DNA of 8,743 nt from Thermoplasmata archaeon (GTDB taxonomy: Archaea > Thermoplasmatota > Thermoplasmata > Thermoplasmatales > Thermoplasmataceae): assembly GCA_021850835.1 (NCBI GenBank), contig JAJZKS010000063.1, positions 1 through 8,743 of the forward strand, written 5' to 3'. The first letter of the stretch is position 1, and every line of letters starts with the position of its first letter. Under the pieces are notes generated by a model. That model did not search any database, was not told where the DNA came from, and saw only the letters and a program-made list of their open reading frames with translations. Shown here in pieces: positions 1-5,783 of the stretch. A program made the translations under genes and the position numbers.

Positions 1-2
1 TG

Positions 3-131
3 CTTTACCCGTCTCTCGTGTGGTTCATGTGCAATTTAGGGGAAAAGAGGCTTGAATATCTCTTTGGAGTTGGTTTCTGCGATAAGCTTTTGGAAGCGAA
101 AAAAGAATTCAAAATTGATGGGGTAAACTAA
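3..131 (+). CDS. C-terminal end of an unidentified upstream protein (partial)
   Basis: An open frame enters from the left edge and ends with TAA at 129-131, leaving 42 codons. The peptide begins LYPSLVWFMCNLGEKRLEYL and ends KKEFKIDGVN. Its mix of hydrophobic, acidic and lysine residues looks like a real protein tail, and the other two forward frames close within the first 55 bases. The stop lies one base ahead of the ATG of the next gene, a spacing typical of co-transcribed archaeal genes, so both are probably in one operon. Too little remains to name a family. The main doubt is length: 42 codons can stay open by chance. Confidence 0.55.
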   Translation, partial: LYPSLVWFMCNLGEKRLEYLFGVGFCDKLLEAKKEFKIDGVN

Positions 132-132
132 A

Positions 133-1107
133 ATGTTCAGTAATGAGACCCTGGAAAGCTGCACAATTATAAAAATAGAAAATCTAATGCCAAAGGATCT
201 TGGCCTGTCCGAAGGAAACTCAGTGATAAGGGACGGATTCATGTTCATATTCCGGGATGGCAAAGGACTTAGGGCGTACATGAACCTTGGATTTGAACCA
301 ACTGAAGCAGAAAAGGAGAGCATGAGCAATTTTCTTATGACCTGGGGTGGCGGTGAGCATTCTGAGGTGCACAATACAATACTAGAAATGGAGTTTCCAG
401 AATTTGTCAAGCCTTTCTATGAACGCCTAAATGCGATTCCAGGTTGCAGAATAGACCCAAATGTCTACCACTCAAGCGGAGACGTTTACGTGAGTGTAGA
501 ATACAATAGATCGGTTGCCAAAGAAGTAAACCATACAATCACTGATTTTCTTATAAGGGACCATCTATTTTCAAAGAAGCTGATTTATTCCGGCCCTCAA
601 AACTCAGTTCTTCCATGTCTCCTGCAAATGTATGCCAGCAATGGTAACTCCCTCGGCAATTTCCTTTTAGTGAAGACCGTTTGGGAATTTGACCCGGAAC
701 AGATTAAAGGGCAGAATGACGGAGTCCTTCAGAATGTTGGCACATATGTTCCCAAGGAATTCTCAGAAGGCCAGAAAGAAGCCTTAATCTTCAAAACTGG
801 GGGGTCCGAGCTGAAGGGGAACTCAAAGGGCCAGGTTGTCAGCAAGGAGGATAACATCGTGGAGTTCAACGTAAAGTCAAGGTTCTTCATGGATTTCTCT
901 AGAGAAGTCATAAGGAGGTACTCGGGTCCGATTTTCCTCCACATTGAATTGGCCGAGGAAAGGCAAGTGTCTTACTACATTGTTGAAAGGGAACTTCAAA
1001 TTCCTTTCCTGAAAGGCCTGACTGAGTATTGGGGAAAGCCCGTAAGAAGTGACCATGTCAATTACATTGAAACTGCCTTTAGTCTTGAAGATGCAATAAA
1101 GAAGTAG
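133..1107 (+). CDS. Conserved-looking hypothetical protein, 324 residues
   Basis: I do not recognise this protein. It starts with ATG one base after the stop of the preceding partial gene and ends with TAG. It is soluble in appearance, with no signal peptide, membrane segment, zinc-binding cysteine cluster or nucleotide-binding loop. Alternating hydrophobic stretches such as DGFMFIFRDGKGLRAYM (about residues 34-50), GDVYVSVEYN (about 115-124) and GPIFLHIELAEERQVSYYIV (about 265-284) suggest mixed alpha/beta structure with several beta strands. No helix-turn-helix is obvious at the C-terminus. The product could be a sensory or ligand-binding protein, but that is a guess from composition only. 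The coding call is firm because of the long frame, even codon use and tight coupling to the upstream gene. No clear Shine-Dalgarno sequence precedes it; GATGGGGTAAAC upstream is only purine-rich. A 6-bp inverted repeat with an 11-base loop (ACTACT 1121-1126, AGTAGT 1138-1143) lies just after the stop. Confidence 0.88.
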   Translation: MFSNETLESCTIIKIENLMPKDLGLSEGNSVIRDGFMFIFRDGKGLRAYMNLGFEPTEAEKESMSNFLMTWGGGEHSEVHNTILEMEFPEFVKPFYERLNAIPGCRIDPNVYHSSGDVYVSVEYNRSVAKEVNHTITDFLIRDHLFSKKLIYSGPQNSVLPCLLQMYASNGNSLGNFLLVKTVWEFDPEQIKGQNDGVLQNVGTYVPKEFSEGQKEALIFKTGGSELKGNSKGQVVSKEDNIVEFNVKSRFFMDFSREVIRRYSGPIFLHIELAEERQVSYYIVERELQIPFLKGLTEYWGKPVRSDHVNYIETAFSLEDAIKK

Positions 1108-1160
1108 CAGTTAATTGGAGACTACTGGGTGGATAATAGTAGTGAAACACATATGGTGCT

Positions 1161-1167
1161 AAAAAAA
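1161..1167 (-). terminator. Oligo-T terminator of tRNA-Asp
   Basis: Directly 3' of the tRNA on the minus strand the sequence reads TTTTGAACTTTTTTT (1175 down to 1161), with an uninterrupted run of seven T at 1167-1161. Archaeal RNA polymerase stops on such T stretches without needing a hairpin, and this placement just behind a tRNA is typical. Confidence 0.7.
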
Positions 1168-1175
1168 GTTCAAAA

Positions 1176-1248
1176 CGCCCTGGCCGGGATTTGAACCCGA
1201 GTCACGAGCTCGACAGGCTCGTATGATAGGCCGCTACACTACCAGGGC
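1176..1248 (-). tRNA. tRNA-Asp (anticodon GTC)
   Basis: The minus strand folds into a complete 73-base cloverleaf. The acceptor arm GCCCTGG pairs perfectly with CCAGGGC (seven pairs). The anticodon stem CGAGC/GCTCG is perfect and its loop CTGTCGA carries GTC at window positions 1214-1212, which reads Asp codons. The T arm is TCGGG, loop TTCAAAT, CCCGG, with one T-G wobble at its base. The D stem is three pairs (GTG/CAT, one of them a wobble), as is usual for archaeal tRNA-Asp, with GG in the D loop. The discriminator base is G, an expected identity element for Asp. CCA is not encoded, so it must be added enzymatically. There is no intron. The gene is monocistronic, with its own TATA box and oligo-T stop. 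It lies tail-to-tail with the 324-residue hypothetical gene. Confidence 0.97.
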
Positions 1249-1270
1249 TTTACCGTTTATTGCACAGTTT

Positions 1271-1278
1271 TATTAAAA
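1271..1278 (-). promoter_or_regulatory. TATA box of tRNA-Asp
   Basis: On the minus strand TTTTAATA lies 23-30 bases ahead of the mature 5' end of the tRNA (1248). That is the expected archaeal TATA position for a transcript starting at or a few bases before the tRNA. It is the most TATA-like stretch in this gap. Confidence 0.6.
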
Positions 1279-1359
1279 CTATTAGGTGATGCAGGCGCTC
1301 TTTAAGCAATTTACATTTCAATATTATACGCCCATAATGGACTATAACATTCTGATTTT

Positions 1360-2094
1360 CTATGGCCTGCTTGCCTGCAAATCCCGAAGATAGCCAAAAT
1401 CAACCAGCCCAAATTCTTCCGTTACTCCGTAGACTCTGAACCTGCTTGAATCTGTATGCCTTAACACGGGGGTGAAGTGCTCTTCACTCAGCAGGCTCTG
1501 TGCAACATCTGTTCCAGATGAGAAGAAGCTCATTGCCGGGGTGATGAGTATCTTGGATTCCTCGTTGAAGACAAATGCGGGGATTTTGAACATGCCTCCT
1601 ACCCTGTCCCTGAGGACAAGGGAAGGATGTTCATGCCCTAATATTGTGATCTTTTTCAGGCCTTGGTCTCTGTCTCCGTGGTAAATGTAATACCTTTCAT
1701 TTTCAAAGGTTTCAGTGATCTCTATGTTCTTTCTCTTCAGGATAGTGATAAGGTAATTGTCATGGTTGCCGCGTATGAAGTGCAGCTTTAGCTGGTCGTT
1801 GAACCTGTTGATGAAATGCAATATGTCATCCCACTCCTGGGGCAGGTTCTTCGAGAATTCATGTTTGAAGTCCCCGTTTATTATGAGCCGTTCCGGGTTG
1901 TACGTTTCTATGATCCTGTCTACCATGCCCTCTACATGGTCCCTTTGAAGCTTAGGCAGAAAGAGACCGTGCAGGTTCATCTCCTCCTCAAAGCCAAGGT
2001 GCAGGTCAGAGACGACAGCCGTTGAGATATCCCTCAGATATATGCAATGGAGCTCTGAAATGAAAACATCATCCAAGACCTGAATTTCCTTCAA
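1360..2094 (-). CDS. SbcD/Mre11-related archaeal metallophosphoesterase
   Basis: This is a 244-residue calcineurin-like metallophosphoesterase of the archaeal SbcD/Mre11-related group. The five metal-binding blocks occur in order: SDLHLG (D30, H32), NGDFKHEF (D75), RGNHDN (N110, H111, D112), HGD (H139 to D141) and GHEHP (H154, H156). Members bind two metal ions and hydrolyse phosphoesters. The natural substrate of this subgroup is not settled, and unlike true Mre11 it lacks the long C-terminal DNA-capping part. No Rad50-like partner lies beside it. The predicted start is TTG at 2094-2092. There is an in-frame TAA shortly upstream with no ATG or GTG between, and no in-frame ATG downstream ahead of the first metal motif, so TTG is the best choice; AGGA four bases ahead may help as a weak ribosome site. 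It is divergent from the aldose epimerase, and a strong dyad (2130-2154) sits between them. Family assignment is firm; cellular role is open. Confidence 0.93.
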   Translation of the reverse strand: MKEIQVLDDVFISELHCIYLRDISTAVVSDLHLGFEEEMNLHGLFLPKLQRDHVEGMVDRIIETYNPERLIINGDFKHEFSKNLPQEWDDILHFINRFNDQLKLHFIRGNHDNYLITILKRKNIEITETFENERYYIYHGDRDQGLKKITILGHEHPSLVLRDRVGGMFKIPAFVFNEESKILITPAMSFFSSGTDVAQSLLSEEHFTPVLRHTDSSRFRVYGVTEEFGLVDFGYLRDLQASRP

Positions 2095-2129
2095 TGTTCC
2101 TGTAGAATGAGATGGGAGTTAAGTTTAGC

Positions 2130-2154
2130 GATTTTGCCATCAGATGTGAAAATC
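2130..2154. promoter_or_regulatory. 25-bp dyad, candidate operator in a divergent intergenic region
   Basis: The two halves mirror each other about base 2142: GATTTT (2130-2135) with AAAATC (2149-2154), and CATC (2138-2141) with GATG (2143-2146). Ten of twelve possible pairs match; only the two positions between the blocks (gc against tg) fail. It lies 36-60 bases ahead of the phosphoesterase start and 93-117 ahead of the epimerase start, in non-coding DNA. The size and symmetry suit a dimeric helix-turn-helix regulator; the regulator is unknown. Confidence 0.45.
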
Positions 2155-2195
2155 ATCCTCATTCATAATCGCCTGGCACTAGATCCATTTATTGC

Positions 2196-2204
2196 GGATA
2201 AAAG
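2196..2204 (+). promoter_or_regulatory. Candidate TATA box of the aldose 1-epimerase gene
   Basis: GGATAAAAG lies about 43-51 bases ahead of the ATG. A start of transcription some 25 bases downstream (around 2225) would give a leader of about 20 bases carrying the GTGAGG ribosome-binding sequence at 2237-2242. A second AT-rich stretch (TTATTAAAC, 2222-2230) is a competing choice but lies too close to the ATG for a leader with that ribosome site. Confidence 0.35.
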
Positions 2205-2246
2205 TTAAGAGAGTTCAATTCTTATTAAACAGGAAAGTGAGGCATC

Positions 2247-3059
2247 ATGATACTTACAAATGGCGATAGTTCAGCGGAAATTCTTGAAAAAGGCGCATAT
2301 GTCAAGTCATTGTCCATGGGTGGGCAGGATATTCTTAAGTTAAGCGAAGACGGGGAGCAGACCCATGGTGGAATGGCCATGCTCCTGCCATTTGCCAATC
2401 GTGTCCGCCATGCAAGGTATGTCTGGGAAGGAACGGAATACAGCTTGCCTAAGAACAATGGAGAACACAGCATTCATGGCCTTACAAGAAACCTCCAGTG
2501 GAAACTAGAGAAAGAGAGGGAAAATATTGGAAAATGCTCAGTTAAATTATCCACTCCGGAGTACCCAGCAGAACTCCTTATCAGCATTACTTTTCTATTG
2601 GAAAAAGCCAGTTTCACAACTTCAATCGAAGCTGAAAACAACGGAAGAAAGCCTGCGCCCTTCATGGCAGGCATGCACCCATACTTCAGATTCGAGGAAC
2701 GCTGGTCTATTGAATCCATGCAGAACCTTTTGAGATTGAATTACGAATCGGAATATTTTCCAGACGGCAGCATGACACCAGTAAACCCAACTTCCCTGAA
2801 TTCAAAGTGCGGGATTGCTTTTGACAACACTTATCTTACGAACAGCACGCCGATCCTCAACACTGGGAAAGGAAAGATTGAGGTTCAGACGGCAAACATG
2901 CCATACCTGGTAATTTACAACGGAAAATACTCAGGCGGAACCTCAGTAGCAGCGGAGCCAATGAGCGCTGCTCCGGATGCATTCAATAATGGCATTGGGC
3001 TTGTCTCTATACCTCCTGGGGACAAATTCCACTGTTCAGCAAAGTTCAGATTGTTCTGA
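2247..3059 (+). CDS. Aldose 1-epimerase (galactose mutarotase family)
   Basis: The 270-residue product belongs to the aldose 1-epimerase superfamily, which interconverts alpha and beta anomers of free aldoses in the cytoplasm. Characteristic blocks are present in order: LLPFANRVRHARYVWEGTEY (46-65, matching the usual P-x-x-N-R-I-x-x-G-x-F-x-x-x-G-x-x-Y region), HSIHGL with H77, GMHPYFRF with the presumed catalytic acid H144, FDNTYL with D193, and AAEPMSAAPDAFNNG with the presumed catalytic base E237. It is slightly shorter than bacterial GalM (about 340) and closer to the compact YeaD/YihR-like and archaeal members, so the preferred sugar cannot be read from sequence. The ATG is preceded at four bases by GTGAGG (2237-2242), a good match to the archaeal anti-Shine-Dalgarno. 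It is followed after 40 bases by the amidohydrolase. Such an enzyme could feed free sugars to a non-phosphorylated Entner-Doudoroff route, known from Thermoplasmatales, but no other gene of that route is here. Confidence 0.9.
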   Translation: MILTNGDSSAEILEKGAYVKSLSMGGQDILKLSEDGEQTHGGMAMLLPFANRVRHARYVWEGTEYSLPKNNGEHSIHGLTRNLQWKLEKERENIGKCSVKLSTPEYPAELLISITFLLEKASFTTSIEAENNGRKPAPFMAGMHPYFRFEERWSIESMQNLLRLNYESEYFPDGSMTPVNPTSLNSKCGIAFDNTYLTNSTPILNTGKGKIEVQTANMPYLVIYNGKYSGGTSVAAEPMSAAPDAFNNGIGLVSIPPGDKFHCSAKFRLF

Positions 3060-3062
3060 TTT

Positions 3063-3071
3063 GCATAAATT
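3063..3071 (+). promoter_or_regulatory. TATA box of the amidohydrolase gene; leaderless transcript likely
   Basis: GCATAAATT ends 29 bases ahead of the ATG at 3100, which places transcription start within a few bases of the ATG. No Shine-Dalgarno sequence precedes that ATG, which agrees with a leaderless mRNA. The gene may therefore have its own promoter even though it follows the epimerase by only 40 bases. Confidence 0.45.
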
Positions 3072-3099
3072 GAAAATACATTGAAATTCATCATGTGTT

Positions 3100-4224
3100 A
3101 TGAAATATGTAAAGGCCACGACCCTGTACAATGACGGGAAGCTGCGGAAAGATGTCTATATAGGTTTTGAAAAGGATATAGTCAAAGTCACCACGGAAAA
3201 GCCGGCAGGCGAAGTTGTTGCTGAAGGAGTAGTAACTCCTGCTTTCATCGATGCCCATGCACATATTGGGATGGCCAGGGCAGGGGAACCATCAGGAGAA
3301 GATGAGGCAAATGAGCACATGGACCCAATTTATCCACTTGTAAATGCCCTTCACAGTGTTTACATGGATGATTCTGCATTCAGGGAATCTGTGGAGGGAA
3401 ATGTCCTCTATTCTGTGGTCCTGCCTGGCAGCGGAAACCCCATTGGAGGGAAAGCTGTGCTCATCAGGACATTTGCCTCCAACATTAAAGATGCCTACGT
3501 AAGGGACATTGGCATCAAAACGGCACTTGGTTATAATCCCAGGAGCACAAAAGACTGGGAGGGCAAGAGGCCTTCAACAAGGATGGGTGCAATAGCATTG
3601 CTCAGGGAAAGGTTCATCAAGGCAAAGAAACTCCTTGCGCTCATCGAATCAGGAAAGAAGGTGCAGGATGAGGTAGAGCCCCTTGATGAGGTTTTCATGC
3701 GCATACTCAAGGGTGAAGACAGGCTTATGACCCACCTTCACAGGGAAGACGATGCTTATGTCCTAATGAGCATGATGGATGAATTCGGCTTCAAGGCCAT
3801 AATAAACCACGGAATGGATTTCTACCGGCCAGAGGTTCTTAAAGAAATGAGGGCTAGGAATATCCCCCTCATATATGGGCCGCTGGATTCTCACCCTTAC
3901 AAGGTCGAACTGAAGCATGAGAGCTGGAGGAACTGCAAGCTGATCATGGATTCTGGCGTAAAGTTCTGCATGATGTCTGACCATCCTGTAATTTTGCAGC
4001 GAAACCTTTTCCTCACCATGAGGCACTTCCTTAAGTTTGGGATGCCAAGGGAGGAGGCAATAGCCAAGCTCACAAGAGAACCAGCAGAAATTCTTGGGCT
4101 AGAGAACCTTGGAACCATCAGGGAGGGAAAGCTGGCTTCATTCACAGTCTGGAACAAGGATCCATTCGAACTTGATTCCCAGCCTCGCCTCATAGTTGCG
4201 GAGGGGGAACTCATAAATCCCTGA
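3100..4224 (+). CDS. Amidohydrolase, imidazolonepropionase-like (COG1228 type)
   Basis: This 374-residue protein is a metal-dependent amidohydrolase with the usual composite fold: an N-terminal beta strand region (1-46), a TIM-barrel with the metal site, and a C-terminal return to the beta part (EGKLASFTVWNKDPF, 342-356). Metal ligands are visible as FIDAHAHIG (H53, H55), a histidine in MTHLHREDD (H212 or H214), INHGMD (H237) and MMSDHP (D294). The block LPGSGNPIGGKAVLIRT (108-124) is a hallmark of the imidazolonepropionase-related group that includes many uncharacterised and prolidase-like members. True imidazolonepropionase is less likely: no histidine-degradation gene lies nearby. Substrate is therefore unknown; a cyclic amide, peptide or related C-N bond is expected. 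The ATG at 3100 starts right before strand one of the domain, and an ATG a few bases upstream is out of frame. The stop codon forms the base of a hairpin that also holds the next gene's TATA box. Confidence 0.88.
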   Translation: MKYVKATTLYNDGKLRKDVYIGFEKDIVKVTTEKPAGEVVAEGVVTPAFIDAHAHIGMARAGEPSGEDEANEHMDPIYPLVNALHSVYMDDSAFRESVEGNVLYSVVLPGSGNPIGGKAVLIRTFASNIKDAYVRDIGIKTALGYNPRSTKDWEGKRPSTRMGAIALLRERFIKAKKLLALIESGKKVQDEVEPLDEVFMRILKGEDRLMTHLHREDDAYVLMSMMDEFGFKAIINHGMDFYRPEVLKEMRARNIPLIYGPLDSHPYKVELKHESWRNCKLIMDSGVKFCMMSDHPVILQRNLFLTMRHFLKFGMPREEAIAKLTREPAEILGLENLGTIREGKLASFTVWNKDPFELDSQPRLIVAEGELINP

Positions 4225-4250
4225 ATGGACCATAATATATGGCCATTTTT
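4224..4250 (+). terminator. Stem-loop with T-rich tail after the amidohydrolase, overlapping the next promoter
   Basis: AATGG (4224-4228) pairs with CCATT (4243-4247) and CCATA (4230-4234) pairs with TATGG (4238-4242). This gives ten base pairs with one bulged A (4229) and a three-base loop, ending in TTTTT (4246-4250). The stem begins in the last base of the amidohydrolase stop codon. It looks like a termination hairpin, though archaea mainly rely on T runs. The same bases, read as DNA, are a dyad around the TATA box of the following gene and could bind a regulator. Confidence 0.4.
4231..4240 (+). promoter_or_regulatory. TATA box of the IF-2B-like gene
   Basis: CATAATATAT would place transcription start near 4260. 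That is downstream of the first in-frame ATG (4253) and about 23 bases ahead of the second (4283). This argues that 4283 is the true start, with the purine-rich AGGGAAGGG (4267-4275) in the short leader. Confidence 0.5.
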
Positions 4251-4282
4251 AGATGGGTGGCTGTTTAGGGAAGGGTTCGAAG

Positions 4283-5098
4283 ATGAGTATAGACTCGGAT
4301 TTGAAGGATCTTGCCAGCGATAATGTCTCTGGTTCCACAGAGCTTGCCATAAAGGTCTCCAGGTTCTTCGTGGATCATGCAGTTTCAGGGCCACAAGTTC
4401 TTGAGGCACTTGGGAAGAGCCTCTACTCGCATTTCTCTGGCATGGGGCTTGTAAGAAATACGATCCTGGAACTGTTGGAAGTCCTGTCCAAGGATGGAGA
4501 CATTGACAAATCTGCAAAGGAAATCCGCTTACGCATATCTAAACAATCCGCAAAGGCGCTTGAAAACGCTGGGATGCTATTCCAGGATAAGGCACGTGTG
4601 GTTACAATAAGCAGGAGTTCGCAAGTTGAAGATGCAATCATCAAACACTCCAAAAATGTCCAAATGGTTTATGTTCTGGAAAGCAGGCCGAAACTTGAAG
4701 GCGTTGCATTCTACAAGTCACTTACGGACAACGGAATTGAAGCCACCTTGGTGACCGACGCTTCAATGGGCATTGCCTGCAGAAAGTCAGATTTTGCATT
4801 CGTGGGATGTGATTCCTTGCTGGGAGATGGGACACTCATCCACAAAATTGGTACATTACCACTCTTCACAGTAATGCGGTATTTTTCAAAATCCAATTAT
4901 GCGATTGGCATTGGAATGAAGGAAGAGGCGGAGTGGGCTATGGGCAAGTATCCGCAATTCGCAGATCATGGGTGTGAGGAGCTTGGCATAGAGGGCGGGA
5001 ACTGCATAAACAGGTATTTTGAATCAGTTCCAGGACCCCTGTTAAGCGGTTTCGTCAACGAAAAGGGATTGATTCAGGTTAGCCAAAAGTATGCTTAA
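4283..5098 (+). CDS. IF-2B-like protein (eIF2B alpha/beta/delta, R15P isomerase superfamily)
   Basis: The 271-residue product belongs to the family shared by eIF2B regulatory subunits, ribose-1,5-bisphosphate isomerase and methylthioribose-1-phosphate isomerase. An N-terminal helical part (about 1-100) precedes a Rossmann-like domain holding VVTISRSSQVEDAI (107-120), VYVLESRPKLEG (129-140), VTDASMGIA (157-165), and FVGCDSLLGDGTLIHKIGTLPL (173-194) with the conserved aspartate D177. The first block replaces the Thr-His-Cys of catalytic isomerases with Thr-Ile-Ser, so the expected catalytic cysteine is absent. That leans towards a non-isomerase, aIF2B-like role whose function in archaea is unclear. 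Start 4283 was chosen over ATG 4253 (which would add MGGCLGKGSK) because the TATA box predicts transcription start near 4260 and the extra peptide is not family-like. No AMP phosphorylase or RuBisCO gene, the usual partners of the R15P route, lies here. Family firm, function uncertain. Confidence 0.85.
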   Translation: MSIDSDLKDLASDNVSGSTELAIKVSRFFVDHAVSGPQVLEALGKSLYSHFSGMGLVRNTILELLEVLSKDGDIDKSAKEIRLRISKQSAKALENAGMLFQDKARVVTISRSSQVEDAIIKHSKNVQMVYVLESRPKLEGVAFYKSLTDNGIEATLVTDASMGIACRKSDFAFVGCDSLLGDGTLIHKIGTLPLFTVMRYFSKSNYAIGIGMKEEAEWAMGKYPQFADHGCEELGIEGGNCINRYFESVPGPLLSGFVNEKGLIQVSQKYA

Positions 5099-5239
5099 TC
5101 ATTCGATGCATTCGGCATAAATTCCTGCAATGACACATGCACACCCTGGTACATAAGCCAAAAACAGTGTTCTATATTGTCCTGGAGTGTTTTCATTGTG
5201 TAGGTGATTATGCGAATTTTCCGTATTTACTGTGATAAG

Positions 5240-5247
5240 TTTTAAGT
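5240..5247 (+). promoter_or_regulatory. TATA box of the pilin-like gene, with a dyad at the start region
   Basis: TTTTAAGT predicts transcription start near 5268-5272 and a leader of roughly 20 bases that includes GTGGTG just ahead of the ATG at 5289. TATAGA (5260-5265) and TCTATA (5272-5277) form an inverted repeat around that predicted start, which could be an operator or a short leader hairpin. Confidence 0.45.
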
Positions 5248-5288
5248 ATGGAGCTAAGGTATAGATTTTACTCTATAGTGTGGTGCAG

Positions 5289-5783
5289 ATGAAAAAGGTC
5301 ATACTCAATGATGACAAGGCGGTTTCCCCAATCATAGCAACAATACTGCTTGTAGCCATAACTGTTGTTCTTGCGGCAACTCTATATACCATTCTTGGTG
5401 GCTACACTACATTCCTCGGGGCCTCTACACCCCAGGCGTCAATTCAAGTTAACGAGGTGGCAACAAACCCGCCGGTATACCAGTTGTATGTAAACCAGTA
5501 TGGTGGAAACATCAGCCTATCTGAAGTTCAGATGGTAATTACTACAACAAACAACAGCGTCTATTACAATGTTCTATCCAATGATCAGTCCAGCAAGCCA
5601 TTCAATGAGGGCGGGCTATGGAATATTACTGTAAAGGGGCCACAGTATTTCGGGGTATCAACTGTTGCGTTCATATCGGGGATACCGCATGTGGGCCAGA
5701 ATCAGAATATAAGCCAGATCAGGCTGGTTGACTTGAAGACCCAGGGAACTATAACAACATTCAATTTAAACCAACAAATATAA
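5289..5783 (+). CDS. Type IV pilin / archaellin-like secreted protein with class III signal peptide
   Basis: The 164-residue protein has the classic archaeal pilin N-terminus: MKKVILNDDKAVSPIIATIL then a hydrophobic helix to about residue 35. A prepilin peptidase of the PibD type should cut after A11 in the DDKA-VSP motif. The helix then serves as the assembly core while the rest, a beta-rich polar domain with no cysteine, faces outside. This AVSPII-type start is that of the archaeal type IV pilin family (DUF1628). The mature part has four N-glycosylation sequons: N74-I-S, N88-N-S, N112-I-T and N140-I-S, so it is probably glycosylated. The frame is open from GTG at 5280, but ATG at 5289 gives the usual short basic head and has GGTG as ribosome site. 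It stands alone: no pilus ATPase, membrane platform or prepilin peptidase gene is in the window. It could be an adhesion pilin, a pseudopilin, or a membrane-anchored surface protein. Confidence 0.85.
   Translation: MKKVILNDDKAVSPIIATILLVAITVVLAATLYTILGGYTTFLGASTPQASIQVNEVATNPPVYQLYVNQYGGNISLSEVQMVITTTNNSVYYNVLSNDQSSKPFNEGGLWNITVKGPQYFGVSTVAFISGIPHVGQNQNISQIRLVDLKTQGTITTFNLNQQI

Noticed and set aside
1121..1143. Inverted repeat ACTACT/AGTAGT after the 324-residue gene as a terminator
   Set aside because: The stem is only six pairs with an 11-base loop and no T run follows on the plus strand; noted but not called.
1176..1248. tRNA gene as integration site of a mobile element
   Set aside because: No integrase gene and no repeat of the tRNA 3' end were seen in the window; flanking genes look like ordinary chromosomal genes.
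3047..3095. Possible minus-strand C/D-box small RNA: ATGATGA (3095-3089) with CTGA boxes about 50 bases on
   Set aside because: The outer boxes have suitable spacing, but no internal D' and C' boxes are present and the interval overlaps the end of the epimerase gene and the amidohydrolase promoter.
3897..4517. Long minus-strand open frame (206 codons) across the amidohydrolase and IF-2B-like genes
   Set aside because: It overlaps two well-supported plus-strand genes and crosses their promoter and hairpin; its sequence is rich in Ser, Pro, Gln and Trp without domain motifs, as expected of an antisense shadow.
5099..5239. Possible small gene or RNA in the gap between the IF-2B-like and pilin-like genes
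   Set aside because: No frame with a convincing start and ribosome site, and no clear RNA fold; it appears to be trailing sequence plus the pilin upstream region.
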